Shown: one piece after another, positions 23,137 to 33,771 of the stretch
How the letters are laid out: every line of letters begins with the position of its first letter
How positions within the stretch are numbered: the first letter of the stretch is position 1
Origin: Polytrichum commune
Taxonomy: Eukaryota > Streptophyta > Polytrichopsida > Polytrichales > Polytrichaceae
Length of the DNA: 64,000 nucleotides
Direction of reading: 5' to 3'
Assembly: GCA_950295325.1 (NCBI GenBank)
Contig: OX485805.1
Location: forward strand, 8,368,501 to 8,432,500
The notes under the pieces: generated by a model
What the model was told of the DNA's origin: nothing
Seen by the model: the letters and a program-made list of their open reading frames with translations, nothing else
Databases searched by the model: none
Position numbers and translations under genes: made by a program

Positions 23137-24069
23137 TCATCGCTTCAATAATTTTGGGGCCGGCCTGTTGTGTTGCGCAGCATCCTCGGCCGCTCGCTTG
23201 AGCTCTCTGGTCTCCATTTTTTCCACTGCCTTGAACAGGTCCTCATCTTGAGCTACCAACTCCGGAGCATGAGTTCGCTGCCACCGTAAAAATCGTTCGA
23301 AAGGGCCCGCACGAGTGTATGGAAACTCATTGATTAAGCATTTATGGGCCCCCGCTATGAAGTGTGTCAAGGCCATAGCCTCGACTAACCTTATCCATCG
23401 GGTAGGTCTGTATTGTAGTTTGAGTAGGAGCAGGAATTCATGGTGGCTTTCATGATAGCAGTTAACATCAATCGTAACATTCCACTGCCCACACCAATCC
23501 GAGAGGACATTGGCAAAGACAGCTGCCCGAAAACAAACTGGATCACAGTGAGATACATGTTCCTGAAAAAATTGACGGTAGGTTACCTTGCATTCCTCTG
23601 CAGTAGCTTTTGGGCCTGTAATCAGTGGCCAGTTGTACTCCACACTTGAAATTGTGGCCGAGGGGTTCCATTTCCCCCTTCTCGGGCAAGGACAAAAGTG
23701 AGGATGGCTAGACACATTAACTGGGGGTTCAGCGGGCCACTGCCTTGAAATACGTCTATAATAGATATCTGCTGGCATTTCTTCCGTGCGTGACTGACCG
23801 TAATCCTCGAGTATCCAGGCTATAGCACTCCAGGTAGGTATAGGCTCCTCCCTCGGGGAATCAAACATATTCGCGTATTGACCGAGAAATCTTAAAGGAA
23901 GTGGACTGCCCGTGACAGGTAATTCTATAGTCTGTTGGGGTGGTCTAAAATTAGCTGGAGGAGACTCAAATTGAACCTGGCCGTGTAGATTCAACAAGGG
24001 TTTTTTCTGGCTGGCCACCTCCTGTAAATACCTACCTAGCCTAGTAACTACCCTGTCTGCCTGATACAT
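23137..24069 (-). CDS. gypsy accessory ORF D, 310 aa, unknown function
   Basis: An intact ATG-started ORF between the coiled-coil ORF and the 3' LTR, where envelope-like or other accessory ORFs occur in some plant gypsy lineages. The protein is Trp- and Pro-rich in the middle, has a basic Lys-Arg tail (KRAAEDAAQHNRPAPKLLKR) and shows no signal peptide, transmembrane helix or recognised domain. It ends only 39 bp from the LTR. The next ORF upstream ends at 24091, a 21-bp gap, so both may share one transcript. Function is not assigned; nothing supports calling it an envelope protein. Confidence 0.7.
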   Translation of the reverse strand: MYQADRVVTRLGRYLQEVASQKKPLLNLHGQVQFESPPANFRPPQQTIELPVTGSPLPLRFLGQYANMFDSPREEPIPTWSAIAWILEDYGQSRTEEMPADIYYRRISRQWPAEPPVNVSSHPHFCPCPRRGKWNPSATISSVEYNWPLITGPKATAEECKVTYRQFFQEHVSHCDPVCFRAAVFANVLSDWCGQWNVTIDVNCYHESHHEFLLLLKLQYRPTRWIRLVEAMALTHFIAGAHKCLINEFPYTRAGPFERFLRWQRTHAPELVAQDEDLFKAVEKMETRELKRAAEDAAQHNRPAPKLLKR

Positions 24070-24090
24070 ATAATGAGACCCAAAAATGTC

Positions 24091-25815
24091 TTAACTTGCA
24101 GAAAGAGCATGGCGTTGCAAATTCATAGCTACAACCTCTGTAATAAACTCTGGACGCTGTACTTGGGCTAACAAAAACCGTAAAACCTCCTGCCATTGAC
24201 CAATGTGAGCTATCGGCTGACTGTAAAACTGTGACAACACCACCGGACCATAGTCCTGCCAAGAGGCCTCTCGTCTCTCTGCAATGAGGGGGGTTTGGTG
24301 CCTTAAGACCCACTGATTTTCTAATGAAGCATAATACAAAAATACACGAGCTCCTAGATCTCCGAGCATGATGAAGGCCGAATAAGGGTCTGACAAGTTC
24401 ACGTGCCTTCGGGCCAGAATTTCAGAAAACAAGTTTTCTACCCCCCACTGCGTGCTTTGTTGCCAAATTAACTGAAACATGGTATGATCAATCCAAGAAA
24501 ATTTCTTCAACCCTGTGACCAAGAAAAAGTATTGAGATTGCAGGTCATACATTTGAAAGAGGCTTTGAGGAACTGGACCTTGCGCCTCTAGGCTCCAGAT
24601 TTCTCCCAGCTGCTCCCAGGTTAGCGAACATGTCTGAAGTGGATTCAGAATCGTTGAGGTGGCTGAAGGCTGACTCTTATCTACACAGTTGACTATAGCC
24701 TTCAACCGTACAAGTTCCTCTTCCTGTTTCTGCACCCTCTCCCTCAACTGGCTATTTTCACCGGTCACCCTCTGCACCTCCTCTCTGCACTCCTCTAATT
24801 GCTCCTGGTTTCGAGAATATCCAGTCAATTGTCGTTGAAAAGTGGCCTTCTCCTGTACATGAGCCTCGGCTTGTTCCTGATATTGCCTGATAGCCTTTTT
24901 ACTTTCCTCTAGGATCTCTTGCTGCTCAATCTTACTTTTCATGGCCTCAGATAATTCTTGCAAATACTTAAGGTTGGTGGATTGACAACCCATCAGTGCC
25001 TCTCTCTTCTGAAGTAATTGTTCGGATTTCTCCTCCAGCAGGGCCTTGTACCTTCTGAGCTGCAACCTAAGTTGATGATTGTCTTCCCGTAACTCCTCCG
25101 ATCCACCTGGACTAGACAATGGGCTTATGTGTTGAGAGACAGATGGCCGATCCTTCTTGGTCACTGGGGAGGGCATCTTTGAGCACAGAAATGAAATGTA
25201 AAAGGCTGAATACAACTCCAACAGCTTCGGCGTCCCTACTCTGAGCCTCACAATCTCTGCATGAATTTGCTTCTGGACAATTAGAGCCCAGTTAATTTTC
25301 TTCCCCTCCCACGTCTGTATGGCAGCAACCACAAATTTCTGGTCCATTGTCTCCACATGCGGTCGAAAAATTAGGTAATCATTGACAAATTTCAACCAAG
25401 GTCTCCAATGCTGGCGGGCCTTGATTATTCTCCACTGTTTGGTCTCTTTAGGGTAGTCACCCTCAAAAATGACTTCATGCTGTTTCTTTGTGACTGCAGG
25501 CAATTGTCCTTCCAAAATCCCATCTGCAGGTAGTTTTAGATGATTCCTAATTACCACTGCAGAAAATGGAACCACCCGGCCATCAACTTGCGCTGTCTCT
25601 TTGCCAATAGAGTAAGTATCCATGAACTGGACCACGTGGCTTCCAAATGCTACCTTTGTCACCAACTGAATCCAACACAGAAAATCAAACACCCCCGCTG
25701 TCTCCAACTTAACTCGGTTGGCCTTCCAAGCTTTCTTTAGAGCAAAAGGGATATCGGGCAACACAGCAGGTTTCACTGACCATTGCCTAGGCATGTCCTC
25801 CTTATCACTGTCCAT
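24091..25815 (-). CDS. gypsy accessory ORF C, 574 aa with central coiled coil
   Basis: Intact ORF from ATG 25815. Residues 1-215 form a globular region (IRNHLKLPADG, QHWRPWLKFVNDYL) that is reminiscent of the plant 'putative transposon protein' domain found next to some gypsy elements; that link is from memory and unproven. Residues about 245-390 are a long heptad-rich coiled coil (LREDNHQLRLQLRRYKALLE and following). The C-terminal 180 residues are again globular. No transmembrane segment is evident. It lies about 1.9 kb downstream of integrase and is preserved without stops, suggesting recent selection or recent insertion. Confidence 0.75.
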   Translation of the reverse strand: MDSDKEDMPRQWSVKPAVLPDIPFALKKAWKANRVKLETAGVFDFLCWIQLVTKVAFGSHVVQFMDTYSIGKETAQVDGRVVPFSAVVIRNHLKLPADGILEGQLPAVTKKQHEVIFEGDYPKETKQWRIIKARQHWRPWLKFVNDYLIFRPHVETMDQKFVVAAIQTWEGKKINWALIVQKQIHAEIVRLRVGTPKLLELYSAFYISFLCSKMPSPVTKKDRPSVSQHISPLSSPGGSEELREDNHQLRLQLRRYKALLEEKSEQLLQKREALMGCQSTNLKYLQELSEAMKSKIEQQEILEESKKAIRQYQEQAEAHVQEKATFQRQLTGYSRNQEQLEECREEVQRVTGENSQLRERVQKQEEELVRLKAIVNCVDKSQPSATSTILNPLQTCSLTWEQLGEIWSLEAQGPVPQSLFQMYDLQSQYFFLVTGLKKFSWIDHTMFQLIWQQSTQWGVENLFSEILARRHVNLSDPYSAFIMLGDLGARVFLYYASLENQWVLRHQTPLIAERREASWQDYGPVVLSQFYSQPIAHIGQWQEVLRFLLAQVQRPEFITEVVAMNLQRHALSAS

Positions 25816-27739
25816 CCTGCTTTACCCTGTGGACTTCCCAGGTAGATTATAGCCTGAAATCCCATAATTATCTTTTCTGAGGTAAAAATGTGTTTTCAGT
25901 AGTGAACAAATCACTTTTGTAAATTCCGGTTCGGTCCACTACCTAATTCCACTACTGCAGGTAATTAACTTCCTTGTCTTAACATTTGTCTTGTTTTTCT
26001 CTCGAGAATGTTACCTCCTAGAATTTCTGAACTACCTAACAGACTATATTATGCTCTTGAGTAGCTTTTGGGTAAACTGTTATCTTTCCAAACCTATCCT
26101 CCACTAATCTTCAGGTTATGGCCTCACTTGACACCTCTTTAACTGACTCCCTAATTCACTCTGCAGAGACAGAAAAAGATTAAGAGGGTGTGGATGAATT
26201 TTCTTGGCAGCAGGGGCCCTAACTAGAAGATTTCTCTCTATATCCTACACTTCAGTTCCTACTGTCACTCGAGCTCGCAAAGTAAAGAGTTTTCTCACCT
26301 ATATGCTAAGGTATTATTATTATTATTATTATTTTTTAATACATATGTAAACTCGCTCAGGTTTTCACAACTGCTGACCGCTTTCTCCCTCTTACTCCTC
26401 TCCCATTTCTTTTCCAACCTAGCAAGTAATCACCCTAGAGCTCTCAGCTGTTTCTGTTCTTTTCCTTCTCAAAACAGATTTTTCATTTCCACTTTTTTTT
26501 CTTTCTATTCTCTTTTGCTCAAATCTCTCGCCCTTCATTTTCGGAAATACTTAGCCTAATAATTCTGATTCTCTCAAAAAACAACACAGTGATTTGCTCA
26601 ATCCCAGATCATTTTCACAATAAGTCTACAGGCTATCACTTTCCACATACTATCTCTACCTGTTTCAAGATTTTCACACTCGTTGTATTCCTGTCAAGAC
26701 AATTATCTGATCTTCAGTAACAGAACTCATTAAGGCAATAGTCTTCCTGACTTTTCTGGTCACCAAGACAGTATTCTCTCAACCTTCTTTCAGATGAGAT
26801 ATCTTATGCAGGCTATTGTCTTTAAGTTCATCCTTATTTTTCTGCTTTCACTTACAAATACAAATTGAAAGCCAAAGCTGGATCACAACCTTAAAGCTCA
26901 AAAACAGATAACTCAAAACATGAATGTAGAGGACTTACCTGCTGGCCTGTGAGCAATCTGATACTTTCATAAAATTGCTGCTCACCTCCTTCTGCTTCTC
27001 CCGGACCATCGCCTCTCTCCTTTTGCAACTACTTCTTGGTGCAACTGTCTGTCACCTCCCTTCTTGGCGGCTCAGCTGACCCTTTGATAATTGCCCCTGA
27101 TAGTAGCCTAATGATTATGGGACGTGGCTACTTAGTTAGTACTGCCAAGACTATAGCCTCTTTGTTATTACCAACTATATGTAGGATTACCAGGCCATTT
27201 TGAATAAAGTTAACCCCTCTTACTCCGTATACAATTATGTATATATATATATTTTTTTTTCCATTTTTTATCTTAGGTTTTTATTATCTATATATCTATA
27301 CATATTAATATACATTAATATTATTTATCTTATTTTATCTTATTATTAATTTCTAAAAAATTTGGTATTTATTTGTATCTATATTATTATTATTATTTTA
27401 CAATACTTCCTTTTATTTTATTTTTAAAGTTTTCTAAAATACTGAAAGTAATAGTACTAAATTATATAAAACTGATATTAGATATCCCATACTTGGATTT
27501 GTTATGGCCTAAGAGCGTTGTGCAAGTCATTCAAACCATGAAAGATATAAAAGAGGTCTTGAATGTCGGAATATACTCCATTCTAGAACACTTAACCTTG
27601 ACATGAGGATTTAGGGGAACATAACCTTGCAAGCTTAGGTCATTTACTCCCCGCGAGTTCAAAAGAGCATTATATTACTATTACTTACTTATATTCTAAT
27701 AAAGGCTTCCCCCTCTTATATCTCCGTAACTGTCCTCAG
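25816..27739. other. non-coding spacer between integrase and accessory ORF C of the gypsy element
   Basis: No ORF of note. It holds a (TTA/TAT) microsatellite at 26312-26334 and AT-rich runs near 27240-27480, and it repeats the ATRGCCT word seen in the LTRs (for example near 25848, 26118, 27150 and 27504). It could hold a splice acceptor or promoter for the downstream ORFs; this is inference. Confidence 0.5.
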
Positions 27740-28960
27740 TTACGTATGGTACTTTTTCAGACAATAGCCATTAATGCGTGTGAGCAAGGGTTTGCCTTCA
27801 AAATCCACTAAGTCAAATGACCCATTGTCATGTGCAATTTTAACTTGATATGGCCCCATCCAATGGAGTTTAAATTTACCGGGAAATTTTTGAAAGCGGC
27901 TATCATAGAGCAAAACCAAATCATCCGCGGTGAGCGTTTTAGATTTCATTTTGCTATCATAGTAAGTCTTACGCCACTTCTGAATGGCTGCCATATTCAA
28001 ATAGGCTTGGTTTCGCACTTCATCCATCTTTTCTAACATTGCTATCCGCTCTTGAAGAGATTCTTCATCACTCAATCTTGTATCAATAGCAATGCGTAAG
28101 GAAGGTAGTTCCAATTCCACAGGTAAGATGGCTTCTTGACCATAGACTAATTGAAATGGGGTGAACTTAGTTGTGACCTTATATGCAGTACGATAAGCCC
28201 ATAATGCGTCTAACAACTTGTTGTCCCAATCAGTCATAGAGTTTTGGACTGTCTTAGTAATGATTTTACACAAAATTCCATTAGTCTTTTCAGTTTGACC
28301 ATTAGCACGTGGATGGTATGGTGATGTGAGTCGGTGTTTAATTTTATATTTCTCTGTGAGTTCTTTGATGACATCATTTACGAAATGGGTTCCTCGATCA
28401 CTGACCAACTCCTTTGGACAACCATAACGTGATAAGATCTTCTCTCTCAAAAACTTAGCTACGACATGTTTATCATCTTTTCTAGTGGCTTCAGCCTCTG
28501 CCCATTTAGTGACATAGTCTGTGGCTACTAAAATATACTGAAATCTCCCATGACGACTTGGAGGGTTAATGGGTCCAACGAAATCAATTCCCCACTTTTC
28601 AAATGGTGCTAGGGCTAGGATAGGTGTAAGTGGCATTGCGGAAGAGTCTGTTGGTTTCCCAATCCTCTGACACACATCGCATTGTCTGGTGTATGTGGTG
28701 CAGTCAGCGAAAAGAGTGGGCCACCAATAATCACTTTGCAATATCTTTCTAGTAGTAACAGCTCCTGCAAAATGACCTCCAGCCATATTATCGTGACACT
28801 CTTTCAAAATCAAAGGGATCTCTGAACTAGTGACACAACGTCTTAAGACATCATCCTTCCCTTTCTTGTATAAGGTGTCAGCAATAATAGTGTAAGGTAT
28901 GGCTTTGAAGGCGATGCGACGCTTTTGTTTATCATTGCAATCTGGAGGGAATTTATTATG
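27740..28960 (-). CDS. gypsy integrase (3' part of pol)
   Basis: This part of pol is open from just after an in-frame TAG (28961-28963) to 27740. Near the start is the zinc-binding HHCC-type region (ECHDNMAGGHFAG ... CDVCQ). The catalytic core follows, with the first Asp in KWGIDFVGP, the second in VSDRGTHFVND and Glu in ANGQTEKTNG, all conserved. The C-terminus (WMGPYQVKIAHDNGSFDLVD ... RINGYCLKKYH) resembles Athila/Tat integrases and lacks a chromodomain. It shares the frame of RT and gag, so only the amber codon separates it from RNase H. Confidence 0.88.
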   Translation of the reverse strand, partial: HNKFPPDCNDKQKRRIAFKAIPYTIIADTLYKKGKDDVLRRCVTSSEIPLILKECHDNMAGGHFAGAVTTRKILQSDYWWPTLFADCTTYTRQCDVCQRIGKPTDSSAMPLTPILALAPFEKWGIDFVGPINPPSRHGRFQYILVATDYVTKWAEAEATRKDDKHVVAKFLREKILSRYGCPKELVSDRGTHFVNDVIKELTEKYKIKHRLTSPYHPRANGQTEKTNGILCKIITKTVQNSMTDWDNKLLDALWAYRTAYKVTTKFTPFQLVYGQEAILPVELELPSLRIAIDTRLSDEESLQERIAMLEKMDEVRNQAYLNMAAIQKWRKTYYDSKMKSKTLTADDLVLLYDSRFQKFPGKFKLHWMGPYQVKIAHDNGSFDLVDFEGKPLLTRINGYCLKKYHT

Positions 28961-30568
28961 CTATAAATATTCAATTATCTTAGCATACTCTCTTGGGATC
29001 ACATCAATGTAAAACAATTGGGCATCTGGAAACGAATCATCTATGGGTTCTGATCCAGACTCCTCATTCAATCGCGAAAGATGGTCAGCATTTGCATGAC
29101 TCTTGCCTGGTCTAACTTCAACTGTGAAGTTAAACTCTTGCAAAAGTAATACCCACCTGGCTATTCTTCCACTCAATTGGGGTTTATTAATCATATATTT
29201 CAATGCATCATGATCTACGTGGAATACAAATTTGTTTCCCAAGAGATAATGACGGAACTTCTGGACTGAGAAAATCATGCCTAAAGCCTCACGCTCAGTG
29301 ACAGTATAATTTCTCTCTGCTTGTACCAACTGACGACTAGCAAAGTAAATGGGGTGGTCATGTCCTTTCTCATCTTTTTGACTTAGGACTGATCCAATTG
29401 CCACATTAGATGCATCAACAAATATGTGGAATTCCTTGTCCCAATTAGGGGGTACCAGTATTGGGGCTGACACTAATTTCCTCTTTAGTGTGTTAAAGGC
29501 ATGGGTACATGCTGAAGTCCAAACTGGAGCCTCATCACTTTTCCTAAGCAATTCAGTCAAGGGCATCGCAATTATTGCATACCGGAAGATAAATCTTCTA
29601 TAGTACCCAGTGTCCCCAAGGAATCCTTTGACCTCTGTGACAGTGGTGGGAATGGGTAGGGATACAATATTTGCAATCTTGTCAGGGTCAGTAGCTATGC
29701 CTTGCTCAGACACAATGTGGCCTACTAATCTTCCAAAGGGCACTAGAAAGACTGACTTAGCGGCATTAATTGAAATGCCAAATTCCATACACTTATCAAA
29801 ACACTTTTGGAGATAATTGGCATGGTTTTCATCATTGCCGAACACTGCGAAATCGTCCAAAAAGATTTCCATAAATTTACGAAGGTATTCCTGAAAGGCT
29901 TCAGTCATGACACGCTGAAAAGTGGCAGGGGCATTGCATAAACCAAATGGCATAACTATGTAGGCAAAGGTTCCCCAATCCGTGGTAAAAGTTGTATACC
30001 ATCGGTGTGGTTCAAAGATTCGGATTTGGTTATACCCAGAAAACCCATCCATAAAGGAATAGCGTTTGTAACCCGCTACTGCGTCTAGCATAGTGTCAGT
30101 AAAAAGTAAGGGGAAATAATCTTTCCATGTGACACTATTGAGTCTCCGGAAATCTTGACAAATCCTAAGTTTCCCATTCTTTTTGGGAACCACAACTATG
30201 GGTGACACCCATTCACTGTAAGGTACCTTGTAAATAAATCCTGCCTCGAGTAGTTTATCTATCTCTTCTTTGACCATTAAGGAATATTTAGGATTCATAC
30301 GATACTGTCTTTGTCTTACTGGGGCCGTTCCTTCCTCAAGTACGATCTTATGTTCACATACTTCAGGGGGAACTCCTCTCAAGTCTTTATACGTCCACGC
30401 AAAGACTTTAATATTCCTCTTGAAAAAATTATACCAATACTGCCATTCAGTCTTGGATAATTTCTCATGCACTTTAATGATTTTAGGAACCTCTTTGGTT
30501 CCTAAGTTCGTTTCTTTGTAGACATCTTTAGACACATAACTTTTGATGGGTGTGTTATAAGAAAACAT
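28961..30568 (-). CDS. gypsy reverse transcriptase-RNase H
   Basis: Open from ATG 30568; the frame is open back to the gag stop at 30668. RT motifs are visible in order: SPIVVVPKKNGKLRICQDFR, YSFMDGFSGYNQI, MPFGLCNAPATFQR and FLDDFAVFG (catalytic DD). RNase H follows with FVDASNVAIGSVLSQ, TEREALG and VHVDH-like HVDHDALKY. The frame stops at TAG 28961-28963, immediately after EYAKIIEYL. The connection to integrase therefore needs readthrough, or the copy is dead. A single RNase H domain is present, unlike the dual form reported for Tat/Ogre elements. Confidence 0.9.
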   Translation of the reverse strand: MFSYNTPIKSYVSKDVYKETNLGTKEVPKIIKVHEKLSKTEWQYWYNFFKRNIKVFAWTYKDLRGVPPEVCEHKIVLEEGTAPVRQRQYRMNPKYSLMVKEEIDKLLEAGFIYKVPYSEWVSPIVVVPKKNGKLRICQDFRRLNSVTWKDYFPLLFTDTMLDAVAGYKRYSFMDGFSGYNQIRIFEPHRWYTTFTTDWGTFAYIVMPFGLCNAPATFQRVMTEAFQEYLRKFMEIFLDDFAVFGNDENHANYLQKCFDKCMEFGISINAAKSVFLVPFGRLVGHIVSEQGIATDPDKIANIVSLPIPTTVTEVKGFLGDTGYYRRFIFRYAIIAMPLTELLRKSDEAPVWTSACTHAFNTLKRKLVSAPILVPPNWDKEFHIFVDASNVAIGSVLSQKDEKGHDHPIYFASRQLVQAERNYTVTEREALGMIFSVQKFRHYLLGNKFVFHVDHDALKYMINKPQLSGRIARWVLLLQEFNFTVEVRPGKSHANADHLSRLNEESGSEPIDDSFPDAQLFYIDVIPREYAKIIEYL

Positions 30569-30667
30569 GGCGTCCTCCCAGTCTTCCTCAAAAGAGGGTA
30601 ATTTACTCTCAAGTTCTTTTAATGGGGTTGACCTTTTCTTAGGGTTGGTGGTCGGTGTTGTTTTACC

Positions 30668-33604
30668 CTAAGGTGGTGGTTCAACGGTTGCAACACTATT
30701 AACTGGACAGGAATTCTGCCAACTTAAAATGGCATTATCAGAATCATCATCCTTCATAGAGATGAAGTATTCTCCTATCCCTACGGGATGATAAGCCCTC
30801 TGGTGTCTACCAACGTTATGAATAGACTGAATTGGAGTATCATCTGACTCGGTCTCATATCCGTCAGTGGTGAATTCAGTTCCCTCATCCTGAGTCTCTC
30901 CTTGGTATCGGGTAGGAAACAAAGGTAAGACCATTTTATCCTTGCCTTTGCCTAATGTGAGGGTGCCTTTACCCCAATCTTCTTTGGCTTCTGCCACAAT
31001 TAACCAAGGTCTCCCTAATATTCCAGGTATAGGTTGTATGGCATCAGTGGTTCGGAATACAACAAAATCAATTTTGTATTCCCGACCAGCGATTTGGACT
31101 GGTACTTGGGGTAATTGACCTAAAGGCTTAGTACGGGTATGGTCTGCCATTTTGAGAATGATAGAAGTAGGAACCATATTAGTGAGTCCTAATTCTTCCA
31201 TTGTCTCCATACTCATAAGATTGACACTAGATCCAGTATCAACCTGAAATCCCGCTACCATCACTCCATCAATTATGACATCCACTGCAGGTGCACCAGG
31301 GTCTTGACTCAAGGTCACATCATTAACTTCCACCACTTTGGCTCTCTTGCGAACCATTGCCGAACCGAGTGTGGTACGACATTGAGGCGCAATTGCCAGA
31401 AGTTGTCTCATAGTGATGTGTGGGTGTAGGTTATCCAAGTCTTGCATAATATCACATTGTTGCAACCCCTTAGCTAGTTCCATGGTCCGAGGTTGCTTTG
31501 AACTTGACCTAGACTTTAAATTCCTCACATGGGGTATTTGATAGGGCATCGGTTTAGACTTGACTTCTGTAGGCCTACTTTGTGGGATAGTTGATGAAGG
31601 TGTTCTTTCCAAGATCGTATATGGTCTTTGAGATGTTGACGGTGGTGGAAGAGATATAGGCACTGGTTGAATCAATTCTATACTTGGCAGAGCCGCGGGG
31701 TTAGAATTGGCTCTAGGCACCGCATTAGGTTCCACAAGTAATTTGTTCTTAGGATCATTCTCATGGATATCATCTCGTAGTTCCTCAGCACTTGGCTCAC
31801 TACTATTTTCATCAATGATTGGATAAGGTTCTTTTGGGGCTTTAGACCTGGTTATTACGGCATTGACCTTCTGCTCCCTGGATAATGGGGTAGAGAAATG
31901 CTGAATGTGATTCACATTTCGGGCACCCTCTTCCTCATCCTCCGGATCTTGAATTCTCACACGTTTTCCTTTTTTCCAATCTCTCTCATTAGGAGGGTAA
32001 TCCTTCTTAGGGTGGGGACACTCATCTGTGGGGTGTCCTGCTGTCTTGCAGTTGCCACACAAAGGAACATAATCCTGTGGTTTCTTAGGATTTGGGCAGT
32101 TGTTTGCATAATGACCAAGTTCCTTACACCTATAACAGACATGATATTTCCTTGAGTCATCGGGGTTCGAATCGAACCTCTGATAGTTTTGATTGTAAGA
32201 AGGAGGTCCGTTCCAATTAGAAGAATCATTTCGTTGGTTCCAGTTGGGACGTCCCTGGAAACTCAAAGGTATCGGACGTCGGTTAAAATTCCTTTTAGGA
32301 TTATAGCTGGCGTTAGGTCCTGGTCCATTTCGTTCTTGTTGCCAAGGACGAGATTGACCACTGTCAACCTGATTAACAGCCTTTTGTTGTTTAAGGTTCC
32401 AACACTCTTGGACTGCGTGATTCCCTCCACAAAATATACATTTGGTCCTAAACCCTTTTGGGGTAGGACACTCATTAGCAAGGTGTCCTTGACCTTTACA
32501 GTTATGACACCACACATTATGTCGCTCTTCTGTGGGTTGAGGTCTCTTAGGTCTGTTGTTGGCTACCTTAACTGACAATTCTGACAATTGTTTCGTCAGA
32601 TTCCATATAGCATTATCATATTTATCACTCGTGGGTTCTTGTTGAGGAGCCTTGTTAATGACAGGTTGTGTATACAACTGTGCAGTGGGGTTTCGCACAT
32701 ATGGTGCGTCAGTAACATAATACTGATTATTCTCATTGATGGGGAAGGTTCCCGAGTGAGAGGGAATGGGATTATTGGAATAAGTATTGTCAGTATAAAG
32801 GACCAATTCATTTTCCAATCTACACTCCTCCCAAGTTTTCGCTCTGGCATATGCTTGGGCATATGTAGCAGTAGCTCCCTCTTTAACATAGGTTCTCAAC
32901 TCCATTGGGTATAATCCACCAATGAATATACTCATAAGGAAATCATCTGGGATTTGGTGATTTCCCATACGTTGCAAGATATCTTGCATCCTGCCATAAT
33001 AGGTATCAACTCTCTCGTTGATGCCCATTCTAACAGTTCGCAACTTCTCTTTTAGACTCGTGGCAAAGCCCAAGGGTCTAAAATGAGCTAGAAATGCATT
33101 CTTCAACGCATTCCAGTTAGCAAATTGGGGTTGTCTCTGATACCATGCAAAGGCATCTTCTTGCAATGATGCAGCAAAGACCTCTTGAAATTTAGCAGCC
33201 GGGACATCATTGGCCTGGCATGTAATTTCAAATTTTGCTATATGAGTATCAGGATCTGATCCCGGTCTCCCAAGAAAGTAGGGAATATGTACTATATTAT
33301 GAATTCTTGGGGCTCCCTGTATATTAGCCATTATAACTTGTGGTACTTGTGATGATAAGGGTAATGGTATTAAGGGTTGTAATACCACCGGAATTGGTAA
33401 TGGTAAAGGTGTTGACTGAGAAGGGAGTAAAGGATTTTGAGGTGTCTCTAATTGGGAACTAGCTGAAGTTGAACCAAAATAAAGTTGTTGAGGTTTAAGA
33501 GGTGATAATGGTTCCTCTTGACTTTTATTTTCTGTAGGGTTTGGACTCACTACCTTTGGTTCAATGTCAGACTGTTCTTTTCGCAACTTAATGACAGACC
33601 TCAA
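30668..33604 (-). CDS. gypsy gag-protease polyprotein with four zinc knuckles
   Basis: The frame is open without an ATG up to about 33745; the first in-frame ATG is 33331 (MANIQGAPRIHN), so the true start is uncertain. The gag domain (AFAWYQRQPQFANWNALKNA ... FLMSIFIGGL) is followed by four CCHC-type knuckles: CHNCKGQGHLANEC, CIFCGGNHAVQEC, CYRCKELGHYANNC and CGNCKTAGHPTDEC. A Pro/Ser-rich linker leads to an aspartic protease with the active site VDTGSSVNLMS and the flap-side motif ILGRPWLI. The ORF ends TVEPPP-TAG at 30668-30670, and the same frame continues as pol. Four knuckles is more than the one or two usual in gypsy gag. Confidence 0.88.
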   Translation of the reverse strand: MRSVIKLRKEQSDIEPKVVSPNPTENKSQEEPLSPLKPQQLYFGSTSASSQLETPQNPLLPSQSTPLPLPIPVVLQPLIPLPLSSQVPQVIMANIQGAPRIHNIVHIPYFLGRPGSDPDTHIAKFEITCQANDVPAAKFQEVFAASLQEDAFAWYQRQPQFANWNALKNAFLAHFRPLGFATSLKEKLRTVRMGINERVDTYYGRMQDILQRMGNHQIPDDFLMSIFIGGLYPMELRTYVKEGATATYAQAYARAKTWEECRLENELVLYTDNTYSNNPIPSHSGTFPINENNQYYVTDAPYVRNPTAQLYTQPVINKAPQQEPTSDKYDNAIWNLTKQLSELSVKVANNRPKRPQPTEERHNVWCHNCKGQGHLANECPTPKGFRTKCIFCGGNHAVQECWNLKQQKAVNQVDSGQSRPWQQERNGPGPNASYNPKRNFNRRPIPLSFQGRPNWNQRNDSSNWNGPPSYNQNYQRFDSNPDDSRKYHVCYRCKELGHYANNCPNPKKPQDYVPLCGNCKTAGHPTDECPHPKKDYPPNERDWKKGKRVRIQDPEDEEEGARNVNHIQHFSTPLSREQKVNAVITRSKAPKEPYPIIDENSSEPSAEELRDDIHENDPKNKLLVEPNAVPRANSNPAALPSIELIQPVPISLPPPSTSQRPYTILERTPSSTIPQSRPTEVKSKPMPYQIPHVRNLKSRSSSKQPRTMELAKGLQQCDIMQDLDNLHPHITMRQLLAIAPQCRTTLGSAMVRKRAKVVEVNDVTLSQDPGAPAVDVIIDGVMVAGFQVDTGSSVNLMSMETMEELGLTNMVPTSIILKMADHTRTKPLGQLPQVPVQIAGREYKIDFVVFRTTDAIQPIPGILGRPWLIVAEAKEDWGKGTLTLGKGKDKMVLPLFPTRYQGETQDEGTEFTTDGYETESDDTPIQSIHNVGRHQRAYHPVGIGEYFISMKDDDSDNAILSWQNSCPVNSVATVEPPP

Positions 33605-33771
33605 CCAACTCTTCCTTCTTTCAACTTTCTTCTTCTGATAATCCCTAGCAAGTGCACGATCCTCTCTAGCCTTATCATTGGCTGCTTTTCTTACTGAGGC
33701 TGTTTGTGCGTGTGATCTTTCATGTGCGGTTTCCAGTATGGAAGCTGCATGTGATCATACGTAAACATACC

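Noticed and set aside
23137-25815. Envelope (retrovirus-like) genes in the gypsy element
   Set aside because: Neither ORF has a signal peptide or transmembrane helices, so position alone does not justify an envelope call.
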